Below are positions 1 to 7,122 of a stretch of DNA of 64,000 nucleotides, one piece after another. The translations under genes were made by a program, and so were the position numbers. This stretch comes from PALSA-612 sp963791225 (GTDB lineage Bacteria; Actinomycetota; Thermoleophilia; Gaiellales; Gaiellaceae). The notes beneath the pieces are model-generated. The model was not told the origin of the DNA and searched no databases. It was given only the letters and a program-made list of their open reading frames with translations. Within the stretch, counting starts at the first letter, position 1. Each line of letters opens with the position of its first letter. Location: assembly GCA_963791225.1 (NCBI GenBank), contig CAWBRV010000008.1, positions 1,054,001 through 1,118,000 of the forward strand. Direction: 5' to 3'.

Positions 1-969
1 CCAGTTCCAGCCGGTGGTCTTGTCGGCGAGGTCCCAGCAGTGAGGGTTGTCGCCGCCGAAGAAGGAGAGCCCGCGGGCGCCGTTGATGATCGCGTCGTAG
101 ATCATGTACCGCTCCTGCCGGCGGGTGGGGAGCACGTAGTCGCCGGCCCGGTCGTAGCTGCCGCTCGAGCAGACCTGGAGCGTCGTCCAGACCGAGTGAT
201 TCGGCGTGATCGAGGCGAGCCTGTGCGTCCAGGTGCCGACCTGGTGGAGGTCGGGATTCGCGGCGGTTGCCGTGACCGGGTAGACGTCGACTCCGTGCGT
301 GTCGGTGACGTCGCTGTACGGGGCAAGGCCCTGCGCCGTTCCGCGGGGCGCCTGGATCGTCACCCAGGGGTGGTTCGGGTCGAGCGACGGCTCGCCGGCG
401 CACCAGCCCGGGTCGCCTCGCGACGTCACGCGGCAGTACGCGAACCGGAGCCGCGACGGCGGCGGCCCTCCCCAGCCCGGCTCGTCGGCGCCCTTCCACA
501 TGCCGATGCCGCCGCCGGACGGATCCGAGGTCAGGGCCCCGACGACCTTGCCCAGCATGATGTCGGAGCGTGAGCCCGGCGCGGCGGTGCTGAGGTTGCT
601 CAGGCTGATCCAGGTGCGCACGCCTCTCGTCAGTGCCGCCTGGTTCCATGCCTCGGTCTGGGCGATCGCATCCGAGGTCCACGGCACGGAGAACGGCCCG
701 ACCCTGAACATCGTCACGCCCGCCCGAACGACCTCGTCGAGCGCATCGCCGCCGGCGGGCGTCGTGGCGCCGAGGGGCGGCGGGTTCGAGAGCGCGATCG
801 GAAAGCTCGGCTGCCCGTCCAGGAGAAAGGTCCCGCCGGCGTCGTACGCGGACACGACCGTGGCCGACGACGACCGCGCCTGCGTCTGCCCGACCAGCAC
901 CCCGGCCACGACGAACCCCACTGCGAGCACCAGACCCGACCGTGCACCAAGCCGTCCCCGTCCCAGCAC
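1..969 (-). CDS. Secreted glycoside-hydrolase-like protein, 3' end beyond window
   Basis: The minus strand is open from a GTG at 969 through the left edge (about 323 codons), so the C-terminus is missing. Residues 12-28 form a hydrophobic signal or anchor. The mature part reads like a TIM-barrel glycoside hydrolase of the GH5/GH42 type: an early segment on a treated or designed target (LDGQPSFPI), a conserved-looking MWKGADEPGW near residue 155, and a late barrel strand ending in GLSFFGGDN near residue 300. These motifs are read by eye; the exact family and catalytic acids are not assigned. The start is chosen because AGGAGG lies about 9 nt upstream. It follows the kinase gene on the same strand. 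Confidence 0.6.
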   Translation of the reverse strand, partial: MLGRGRLGARSGLVLAVGFVVAGVLVGQTQARSSSATVVSAYDAGGTFLLDGQPSFPIALSNPPPLGATTPAGGDALDEVVRAGVTMFRVGPFSVPWTSDAIAQTEAWNQAALTRGVRTWISLSNLSTAAPGSRSDIMLGKVVGALTSDPSGGGIGMWKGADEPGWGGPPPSRLRFAYCRVTSRGDPGWCAGEPSLDPNHPWVTIQAPRGTAQGLAPYSDVTDTHGVDVYPVTATAANPDLHQVGTWTHRLASITPNHSVWTTLQVCSSGSYDRAGDYVLPTRRQERYMIYDAIINGARGLSFFGGDNPHCWDLADKTTGWNW

Positions 970-980
970 TCCCGCCAAGC

Positions 981-1038
981 CTCCTACGAGTAGGAGGGCG
1001 CGGATTCGCCCTCTACACGGTCAGACGACGGCCGTGTA
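981..1038 (-). promoter_or_regulatory. Hairpin-rich leader overlapping a Shine-Dalgarno
   Basis: Three inverted repeats lie in the 141-nt gap before the GTG at 969. In minus-strand order they are a 7-bp stem (1032-1038 with 1014-1020), a 7-bp stem with 6-nt loop (1007-1013 with 994-1000), and a 6-bp stem with 4-nt loop (991-996 with 981-986). The last contains the AGGAGG ribosome-binding site. The second and third stems share bases 994-996, so they cannot both form fully. This could be a terminator of the upstream kinase gene plus an SD-sequestering switch; function is inferred only. Confidence 0.4.
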
Positions 1039-1110
1039 AACAGGAGCGCCGAAATCGATGAAGCAACTGTTGCCCGCGGGTTACGACGTCGTATCGACGG
1101 ACGCGTCCCG

Positions 1111-2064
1111 TCAGGCGGCCAGGAGCAGCCTCGCACAGTCGATGTGACCGCCGTGGACGCCGCCGGTGTCGATTCCCCACGCCACTGCGCGCGCGATCCC
1201 CCAGCAGCGGACGCGCTCGCGGTCGAGCCCGAGCTCGCTCGAGAGCAGGTCGAGTCGGCGGCGCATCCTGCGGTGCGGGTGCGGGTCCGTGAGGATCGAC
1301 GCGCGTCGGTCGCGCAGCAGCCATGCAGTGTCGAACGCGCGCTCGCCGACGAGGGGCTTCGGGTCGATCGCCAGCCAGGGCTCGCGCGTTGCCCGCAGGA
1401 TGTTGCCGCCGTGGAGGTCCCGGTGGCAGACGACGGCCCCCTCCTGCCCCGGCCCCAGCTCCCGGTAGGCAGCGACCGCGGCGTCGAGGAGCGGGCGCTC
1501 GAACGGCCGGCCGAGAGCCTTCCAGCGCGCGGGGAGCTCCCTCGCCCGGCGTGCCGCCTCGTGCTCCAGTCGGCCGAACGGGTGATGCCTCGGCGGAGGA
1601 CGCCAGATGCTCGCAAGGACACGAGCCGCCGCGATGTTCGCCTCGTCCTCGTCCGCCACGTCCGAGAGCTGGCTGCCGGGATCGCAACGCTCGACCAGCA
1701 GCGCGTACAACTCGTCGTCGAGCTCGAGCAGACGCACCGCCCCGTTCCCCCGCCAGAGCCCGAGCGCGATTGCCTCGTGCTCGCTCTCGTAGTCAGGGAA
1801 GTTGACCTTGAGGACGGCGGGTGACCCGTCGGCACGCTCGACCCTGAGCGCGAGCCCGACCTTGCCGCCGTTGTACGGCTCCCCGAGGCGCAGATCCCAG
1901 GCATCGGCGCACGCCCGGACGATCTCCGGGAGGCGCCCGAGCCATTCGCGCCCGCCGGGCACCGTCCGCCACCACTCGAGCGCCGGCGGCACGCGCAGAG
2001 TCTCAGCGATGCTTGGCGTCGCCCAGGCACGGGCCCGAGCACTCAAGCCCCGCACGCCTGCCAC
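1111..2064 (-). CDS. Aminoglycoside/hydroxyurea-type antibiotic kinase
   Basis: A 317-aa protein of the streptomycin 6-kinase/hydroxyurea kinase family (Pfam APH_6_hur), which phosphorylates small molecules using ATP in the cytoplasm. The Brenner-type catalytic motif HRDLHGGN is at 214-221, the metal-binding IDPKP at 233-237, and a candidate ATP-binding lysine at 86 (AVLKVNF). The GEPYNGGKVGLALRV stretch (61-75) resembles the nucleotide-loop region. Length fits the family. Start is a GTG; no strong ribosome-binding site is visible, so the N-terminus is uncertain by some residues. Substrate cannot be told from sequence; a resistance role is only family inference. Confidence 0.8.
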   Translation of the reverse strand: MAGVRGLSARARAWATPSIAETLRVPPALEWWRTVPGGREWLGRLPEIVRACADAWDLRLGEPYNGGKVGLALRVERADGSPAVLKVNFPDYESEHEAIALGLWRGNGAVRLLELDDELYALLVERCDPGSQLSDVADEDEANIAAARVLASIWRPPPRHHPFGRLEHEAARRARELPARWKALGRPFERPLLDAAVAAYRELGPGQEGAVVCHRDLHGGNILRATREPWLAIDPKPLVGERAFDTAWLLRDRRASILTDPHPHRRMRRRLDLLSSELGLDRERVRCWGIARAVAWGIDTGGVHGGHIDCARLLLAA

Positions 2065-2144
2065 GCGACAATTATCTGGCTCCGTCTGGATAGCGTCAAG
2101 ACGAAGAACGCGAGTGTTTGTGGCGTATCTGCGAACCTGGCTCA

Positions 2145-2735
2145 GTGCAAATCCGAGCGGCCGCCTGCACCTTCGCCTTGGCTTCGGTGGCTCTCTGCGC
2201 AGGCTGCGGCGGGAGCGGGAGTGGTAACGGCAATCCTCCCGTTGAACAGGGGCGGATCACAGGGACGTTCACGGTTCCTTCGTCGGCGATGGAGCCGACG
2301 CTGCATTGTGCGAAGCCGGCCCCCGGTTGTGAGGCTGCGGCCAACGACCGTGTCGTCGCCGAGGCCTATGGTGGCAATCATCTTCACCCCAGCCGAGGCG
2401 ACATCATCGTCTTCAACACACCGCCTGCCGCGGCCCTGAAGTGCGGCACGGGCGGAATCTTCGTGAAGCGTTTGATCGGCCTTCCCGGCGAGACGGTGCA
2501 CGAGGACGGCCAGGGCTTCATCTTCGTTGACGGCAAGAAGTTCGAGGAGTCGTACGTCCGGGTCGCTGCGCGTCGCGCGGACGGCTATACCTTCAACCAG
2601 ACCTGGCACGTCCCGAACGGCGAGTACTTCTTCATGGGTGACAACCGACCCGTCTCGTGCGATTCGCGCGAGTGGGGCTCGGTGCCGCGGGCGAACATCA
2701 TCGGCAAGGTCGTCGAGATCAAGCGGCCAGGCTAG
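2145..2735 (+). CDS. Signal peptidase I-like protein with Ser-to-Ala active site
   Basis: An S26-family fold: box B-like PSSAMEPTL, box D GGIFVKRLIGLPGE with the general-base lysine, and box E GDNRPVSCDSREWG. In canonical enzymes the nucleophilic serine directly precedes the Met of box B; here that codon is GCG (Ala), although two serines sit just before it. The N-terminus is a short hydrophobic signal ending LCAGCGG, reminiscent of an imperfect lipobox, instead of the usual transmembrane anchor. I prefer GTG at 2145 over TTG at 2118 because it puts the signal at the N-terminus. Probably exported. It may be a non-proteolytic paralogue, or may use a neighbouring serine. Confidence 0.75.
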   Translation: MQIRAAACTFALASVALCAGCGGSGSGNGNPPVEQGRITGTFTVPSSAMEPTLHCAKPAPGCEAAANDRVVAEAYGGNHLHPSRGDIIVFNTPPAAALKCGTGGIFVKRLIGLPGETVHEDGQGFIFVDGKKFEESYVRVAARRADGYTFNQTWHVPNGEYFFMGDNRPVSCDSREWGSVPRANIIGKVVEIKRPG

Positions 2736-2945
2736 GGGCAACCGAAAGCGTCCTCACCGAGCTCGACCACGACAACAAGCGAGGGGTCGCAACCCCACGA
2801 CGGCGGCGCCTCGCCCCGCTTCCGGATGGCTCTCGCGTTCGGCCAAGCCTCGTTCGAGTCGAACGTGGGGCGGGTATGGGGAAGCAATGCGCGTACGTGC
2901 CTGCACACGAGCGCTCGACCCGGATCATCGTCCGAACCGACGACC

Positions 2946-3923
2946 GTGACGTCGGATAGGGCAGGGGTCGCGCCGTCCGGCGAACAGGTCGAGATCGCCC
3001 ACGGGAGCCAGCGGGCCGTGGTTGTCGAGGTCGGCGGCGGGATCCGCACGTACTCGGCGGGCGGGCACGAACTCCTCGACGGTTACCGGGCCGGCGAGCG
3101 CTGCACATCGGGTCGCGGCCAGTTGCTCATTGCCTGGCCCAACCGCATCCGGGACGGGGAGTACGAGTTCGAGGGGCGGCGCCATCAGCTTCCCCTGACG
3201 GAGCCGGAGCTGTCGAACGCGATTCACGGGCTCGTCCGCTGGGCAGGCTGGCGCGTCGGTGAGCGCGAGGCGGATCGCGTCGTGATGGAGCACATGATCC
3301 ACCCCCAGCCCGGTTACCCGTTCACGCTCGCCCTCGCCGTCGAATACGCGCTCTCGGACGGCGGGCTCTCGGTCCGGACCAGGGCCACGAACGTCGGCGC
3401 CGACACATGCCCGTACGGGAGCGGGGCGCACCCGTACCTCAGCCTCGGAACCGCAGCCGTCGACACACTCGTGCTGCGCGCGCCCGGACGGCGCGTGCTC
3501 ATCTCCGACGAGCGCGACCTGCCGATCGGCTCGGAGCCGGTCGAAGGCACCCAGTACGACTTCCGGACCGCCCGGCCGATCGGCTCGACGAAGCTCGACA
3601 ATGCGTTCACCGACCTGGAACGCGATGCCGACGGACGGGCACGCGTGTCCCTCCACGATCCTGCGGAGAGGCGGACCTTGACGTTCTGGGTCGACGAGCA
3701 CTATCCGTACCTCATGCTCTTCACCGGCGACCCGCTGCCCGACGTCGACCGCAGAGCCCTCGCGGTCGAGCCGATGACCTGTCCACCGAACGCCTTCCGC
3801 ACCGGAGACTCCTTGACCCACCTCGCACCCGGAGAGTCGGCCACCGGCGCCTGGGGCATCACGCCCCGCCAGGCTTCCAGGAGCATGCAAGCGGTTTCCC
3901 GCGCACGCGCGGAACTTGAATAA
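2946..3923 (+). CDS. Aldose 1-epimerase family protein
   Basis: A 325-aa galactose-mutarotase-like protein. Conserved features are NAIHGLVRWAGW (the His that helps catalysis), PYGSGAHPYL with the second His, and a late FTGDPLP/RALAVEPMTCPPNAF segment carrying the family glutamate. Such enzymes interconvert alpha and beta anomers of hexoses in the cytoplasm. The reading frame is open upstream to an ATG at 2826, but that stretch has no family similarity, so GTG at 2946 is chosen. Stands alone, with no galactose operon nearby; specificity is unknown. Confidence 0.85.
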   Translation: MTSDRAGVAPSGEQVEIAHGSQRAVVVEVGGGIRTYSAGGHELLDGYRAGERCTSGRGQLLIAWPNRIRDGEYEFEGRRHQLPLTEPELSNAIHGLVRWAGWRVGEREADRVVMEHMIHPQPGYPFTLALAVEYALSDGGLSVRTRATNVGADTCPYGSGAHPYLSLGTAAVDTLVLRAPGRRVLISDERDLPIGSEPVEGTQYDFRTARPIGSTKLDNAFTDLERDADGRARVSLHDPAERRTLTFWVDEHYPYLMLFTGDPLPDVDRRALAVEPMTCPPNAFRTGDSLTHLAPGESATGAWGITPRQASRSMQAVSRARAELE

Positions 3924-4033
3924 GTAAGAAGAGGGGGCTCCGCTGGCGCGTGTTGCCCCGTCTGCCCGGGACTCACAGAGAGACTCGCGTTGCGCCTGGT
4001 CAAAAGATTCGCCTTTGCAGGTATTTCGTTGAA

Positions 4034-4074
4034 GCCGACGCGCGGATTCGAACCGCGGACCCCTTCATCACGAG
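4034..4074 (-). repeat. Copy of tRNA-Thr 3' half (attachment-site-like repeat)
   Basis: These 41 nt match the 3' half of the tRNA-Thr at 6175-6250 with a single mismatch (35 identical, one change, five identical). They cover anticodon loop to acceptor end, and weaker similarity continues past the 3' end (for example 4013-4021 with 6158-6166). The rest of a tRNA is absent, so this is not a functional gene. A copy ending in the anticodon loop is the usual footprint of tyrosine-integrase recombination at a tRNA. The 3924-4362 gap holds nothing else I can name. Confidence 0.7.
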
Positions 4075-4362
4075 AAGCGCTGGCTGGTTTCGGCCCGTCT
4101 CGGTCTAGCTGGATTCAAGCGGCTCTTTGGCATTCAGAGTGTCCAACGTTTCGGTCGCTCGCGGGGGTTGCCCCTTTGTTGCCTTGCGGATTGCGGTCTG
4201 TCGCAGGTGGGGGGGTTGCCACAGGGTGAGCGACTTTCAATCGTTTTACGTTTGAACTCGGGTCGCAGCGGAGATAGAAACGGTCAAGCTGGCTTGGCCG
4301 CTCGCGCCCGGATCTAGCGCGTGTGGTCGCCGGGAAACCCCCTTCCTTTGGAGGCGAACGCG

Positions 4363-4503
4363 ATGTTTCTCGTTGCGCTGCTGTTGTTGCTCTTGCTGCT
4401 CGGAATCGTCGGTGGCGTCGTGTTCACGAAGTTCTTGTTCCTCGTGCTGATCGTCGCTGCCCTCATTGCCGTGTTCGGGTTGTTCTCCCGACGCACGGCC
4501 TAA
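4363..4503 (+). CDS. 46-aa hydrophobic protein, lmo0937-like
   Basis: Almost the whole protein is hydrophobic: two membrane segments (about residues 3-19 and 23-41) split by a short VFTKF turn, ending in a basic SRRTA tail. This resembles the tiny lmo0937-family or actinobacterial 'hydrophobic protein' groups, whose role is unknown. ATG at 4363 has GGAGG eight bases upstream, which decides this start over an in-frame GTG at 4321. It is the first gene of a run of four small same-strand genes inside the tRNA-flanked block, 17 nt before the next. Confidence 0.65.
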   Translation: MFLVALLLLLLLLGIVGGVVFTKFLFLVLIVAALIAVFGLFSRRTA

Positions 4504-4520
4504 CCGAAGGAGACGAGGTT

Positions 4521-4742
4521 ATGGGACTCGGAGTGAGTCTGATCTTGATCGCCGTCGGAGCCGTGCTGGCGTGGGCCGTTCACGTGTCCACGACCGGCTT
4601 TAACGTGAACACGATCGGCTACATCTTGTTGGTCGTCGGCATCGTCGGTGCGTTGCTCTCGCTCGTGTTCTGGTCGAGCTGGGCAGGCCCCGGCTACCTG
4701 ACGCAAGGGACCGGCCGTCGGCGCACCGTGATCGAGGAGTAA
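4521..4742 (+). CDS. DUF6458-like small membrane protein
   Basis: A 73-aa protein with two transmembrane helices (about 3-20 and 31-52) joined by a short loop containing TGFNVNTIGYILLVVGIVG, the pattern of the actinobacterial DUF6458 family. The C-terminus is polar and likely cytoplasmic (GTGRRRTVIEE). A good ribosome-binding site (GAAGGAGACGAGG) precedes the ATG. Function unknown; such proteins are often found beside other tiny membrane proteins, as here, and a stress or envelope role is only a guess. Confidence 0.7.
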   Translation: MGLGVSLILIAVGAVLAWAVHVSTTGFNVNTIGYILLVVGIVGALLSLVFWSSWAGPGYLTQGTGRRRTVIEE

Positions 4743-4824
4743 CACGCTCACCTCGTCGAGGCTCGTGCGGGCGCCTTGGCGGGCGCCCCACGAGTGTCTG
4801 TTCTCATTCGATTTGGAGGTAGTG

Positions 4825-5022
4825 GTGGAGGAAGTCTGGCGTTTCAATGTTGGCGAGCGGGTGCGGCTCATACGTGACCCCCCGAGCGTGCCGGCAGACT
4901 CCGAGGGCGTCGTCCGCGGCGTCTCAGCGAACGCAAGCGGCGTCAACTACGCCATCCGCTGCGACAAACTGATGCGCATCGTTTCCGAGCGCGACCTTGA
5001 CGCAAGCGCGGGGTTGCGGTGA
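4825..5022 (+). CDS. Small SH3/KOW-like protein of unknown function
   Basis: About 65 aa, with a pattern of short strands and turns: FNVGERVRLIRD, then SEGVVRGVSANASG, then YAIRCDKLMRIVSERDL. This looks like a single small beta-barrel (SH3- or KOW-like), but no named family is recognised. GTG at 4825 is chosen because GGAGGT lies just upstream (4815-4820); an adjacent in-frame GTG at 4822 is possible. Its stop overlaps the GTG of the next gene by four bases, so the two are probably translated together. Confidence 0.55.
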   Translation: MEEVWRFNVGERVRLIRDPPSVPADSEGVVRGVSANASGVNYAIRCDKLMRIVSERDLDASAGLR

Positions 5023-5342
5023 ACATCGCCAAGAGCATTTGGTCGTCGGTTCAGGGCGATCCGGTGTTCATGCGCCGCTTGAACGGTTGGATGACGGTGT
5101 TCTGGATCGTGATGATCCCGGTCTCGTTCGAGTTGGGTTGGTTGAAGAGCGTCGCGTTCGTGTCGGCACTCTCGCTCTGGGCGCTCGTCACCGGCCATTG
5201 GTCGACATGGCAGGCCGCTCGGGTCGAGGTCAGCCAGCAGGAACAGATCGAGAAGGAAGCAGCAAGCCCGGTCGAGGAACGCGTGGTTGACAAGCTCGTC
5301 GCGGAGACCTCGGTCGAGTCCGCTGGAGACAACCCGGTTTGA
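5019..5342 (+). CDS. 107-aa two-helix membrane protein
   Basis: Two hydrophobic helices (about residues 24-42 and 46-63) follow a short amphipathic N-terminus with MRRLNGWMTVFWI, and the C-terminal 40 residues are acidic and probably cytoplasmic. No family recognised. It starts with a GTG overlapping the stop of the previous gene. The small pair of helices plus a charged tail suggests a membrane-anchored accessory protein, but nothing in sequence gives a role. The 5343-5476 gap after it shows no gene. Confidence 0.6.
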   Translation: MNIAKSIWSSVQGDPVFMRRLNGWMTVFWIVMIPVSFELGWLKSVAFVSALSLWALVTGHWSTWQAARVEVSQQEQIEKEAASPVEERVVDKLVAETSVESAGDNPV

Positions 5343-5476
5343 CGGCCGCCACCTGCCCAACAACGCACTAGGCCCCGAGGGAAGTGGCAGCCCCGGGCAT
5401 AGCCGCAGGTTCAGGCCGACCGGTCGCCGGAGGCGACCGCCACTTCGACGATTACCACCCACGTCTGAACAGCCCG

Positions 5477-5944
5477 TTATGCGACTTCTCGGAGCTTTCC
5501 CGTTTCGACCTCGTAGACGAACCCGTGAACAGCGCTGGCTGTTAGCGGAGACTCGCGGATTCGGCGTACGCTCTCACGCACGCTTTCATCGAGGTCGGAG
5601 AAGGCATGGAAGGCGAGGTCCGTCCCCAGTTGCTCTTGGAGCGCCTCGTCCGAGAAGGTGAGCATGCCGCAGTCCGAGTGCGCGATGACGAACACCTCCT
5701 CGGTGCCAAGCAGGTTGTGAGAGATGATCAGCGATCGCAGAGCGTCGTCCGTGACGAGGCCCCCGGCGTTTCGGATCACGTGCGCGTCGCCTTCTTCGAG
5801 GTTGAGAAACTTCGCCGGGTCGAGTCGCGCATCCATACAGGTGACGACGGTGAAGCGCCGGCTAGGCGGCATCGGCAGATGGCCCTTCTCGAACGATGCG
5901 GCGTACTCCTCATTCGCGGACAAGAGCTCGTTCTTCCGGCTCAT
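5477..5944 (-). CDS. Beta-carbonic anhydrase
   Basis: A 155-aa beta-class carbonic anhydrase, catalysing reversible hydration of CO2 to bicarbonate. Zinc ligands are in place: Cys36 in TCMDARLD, with the Asp38/Arg40 dyad, and His89 and Cys92 in HSDCG. HVIRNAGG (55-62) is also typical. The protein is short, like the compact actinobacterial forms lacking long C-terminal extensions. Faces the four small plus-strand genes and lies next to the tRNA, inside the putative island block. Start ATG at 5944 fits the family N-terminus and has a GAGG-type site upstream. Confidence 0.93.
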   Translation of the reverse strand: MSRKNELLSANEEYAASFEKGHLPMPPSRRFTVVTCMDARLDPAKFLNLEEGDAHVIRNAGGLVTDDALRSLIISHNLLGTEEVFVIAHSDCGMLTFSDEALQEQLGTDLAFHAFSDLDESVRESVRRIRESPLTASAVHGFVYEVETGKLREVA

Positions 5945-6174
5945 CTCGGGCCTCCTGACTCAACTTCAGAATGTGAAGCGGCGAGACTACACATTTTGAA
6001 GCACAAGAAGCGCTGACCTTCGGCCTCCCGCACGCCGGGGGCGGGGAGGTGCTGTGAGTGCGCCCCGGCCCACTCACAAGCCGTGTGTTGCCCGTCTGTT
6101 GCCCCCTCGGCCTTTCACGCCTTCCTTCGAAAGCAAAGCCCCGCCGGAAAAGCGGGGCTTTGCAGGGGTTCCCT

Positions 6175-6250
6175 TGGAGCCGACGCGCGGATTCGAACCG
6201 CGGACCCCTTCATTACGAGTGAAGTGCTCTACCAGCTGAGCTACGTCGGC
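6175..6250 (-). tRNA. tRNA-Thr (anticodon CGT), CCA encoded
   Basis: A full cloverleaf on the minus strand: 7-bp acceptor stem GCCGACG/CGTCGGC, D arm with AGCTGGTAGAGC, anticodon stem CTTCA/TGAAG with loop CTCGTAA (anticodon CGT, reading ACG), T arm containing TTCGAATCC, and an encoded 3' CCA. 73 nt without and 76 nt with CCA. Its 3' half is duplicated at 4034-4074, on the side expected for an element integrated at the tRNA 3' end. Confidence 0.95.
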
Positions 6251-6324
6251 GAGACGCGGATTTTAGCCGTTCTCCGCGCGTGCAACGGGTCCGAGCCGGA
6301 GGCGCGTCGGCGGCGACAGGCAGG

Positions 6325-7122
6325 ATGTCGCGCGTGTTCTTCTCGCTGAGCAGTTGGGCGCTCGCGCTGATCGTTTTCGCCGTGGTCTTCGGCGTGACCC
6401 TGGTGGGAGTCGCGGTCGGTCGCTATCTGCGCAAGCACTCGGACACGCTGAAGGAGCCGTTCGGTGTGCTGCAGGGTGCGCTCCTCGGTGTTGTTGGGCT
6501 GTTGCTTGCCTTCGGACTGTCGCTCGCCGTGGGCCGGTACGAGGACAGGCGGGCGGCCGTGGTGGCGGAGGCGAACGCGATCGGGACGACCTTTCTGCGC
6601 GCCGAGACGCTGGCCGAGCCGGTTCGGAGTGAGTCTCTCGATCTGCTCCGCCGCTACACGGATCAGGCGATTCGGCTGTCGGTCGAGGTGCCGGGTAGCG
6701 CCGCCGCGAAGCGCACGGCCGCCGCCGAAGGAATGCTGCAGCGGAGGCTCTGGAGGCTCGCCGGCCAGTCGCTCGTCACGGCGCCGGTGGCCAGCGCGCC
6801 TCGCCTGTACGTCGACAGCCTCAACACGACGATCGACCAGCAGACCGTCCGCATCTCGGCCCTCAACAATCGGGTGCCGGGTGCCGTGCTGGCGCTGGAG
6901 GTGTTCGGTGCGGCCATCGCGCTCGGGCTCCTCGGCATGTACCTGGCGGTGCTCGGCCGCGGCCTCGTGCCGATGGTGCTGGCGGCCGTGCTCGTCACGC
7001 TGCTCCTGCTCGTGACCTTCGACCTCGACCGGCCCACGCGCGGCCTGATCACGGTCCCGGACACCCCGCTGACGTCTCTGCGTGCGTCGGAGGCATTGCC
7101 GCCGGCAGCCAAGGGCCCCTAG
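6325..7122 (+). CDS. DUF4239 / bestrophin-like membrane protein
   Basis: About 265 aa. Two N-terminal helices (residues 8-30 and 49-66) are followed by a soluble central region of roughly 110 residues and two C-terminal helices with little between them. The sequence GVLQGALLGVVGLLLAFGLSLAVGRYEDRR and the later EANAIGTTFLRAE are typical of DUF4239 proteins, which are related to bestrophin-like channels. No ion selectivity can be inferred. The ATG at 6325 is preferred over 6280 because it puts the first membrane helix close to the N-terminus. Converges on the glycosyltransferase gene, with stops abutting. Confidence 0.75.
   Translation: MSRVFFSLSSWALALIVFAVVFGVTLVGVAVGRYLRKHSDTLKEPFGVLQGALLGVVGLLLAFGLSLAVGRYEDRRAAVVAEANAIGTTFLRAETLAEPVRSESLDLLRRYTDQAIRLSVEVPGSAAAKRTAAAEGMLQRRLWRLAGQSLVTAPVASAPRLYVDSLNTTIDQQTVRISALNNRVPGAVLALEVFGAAIALGLLGMYLAVLGRGLVPMVLAAVLVTLLLLVTFDLDRPTRGLITVPDTPLTSLRASEALPPAAKGP

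Noticed and set aside
2826..2945. Longer N-terminus of the aldose epimerase
   Set aside because: The added 40 residues have no hydrophobic signal and no resemblance to the family; GTG at 2946 gives a normal N-terminus.
4034..4074. Second tRNA-Thr gene
   Set aside because: Only the 3' half is present; there is no acceptor 5' strand, D arm or 5' anticodon stem, so it cannot fold as a tRNA.
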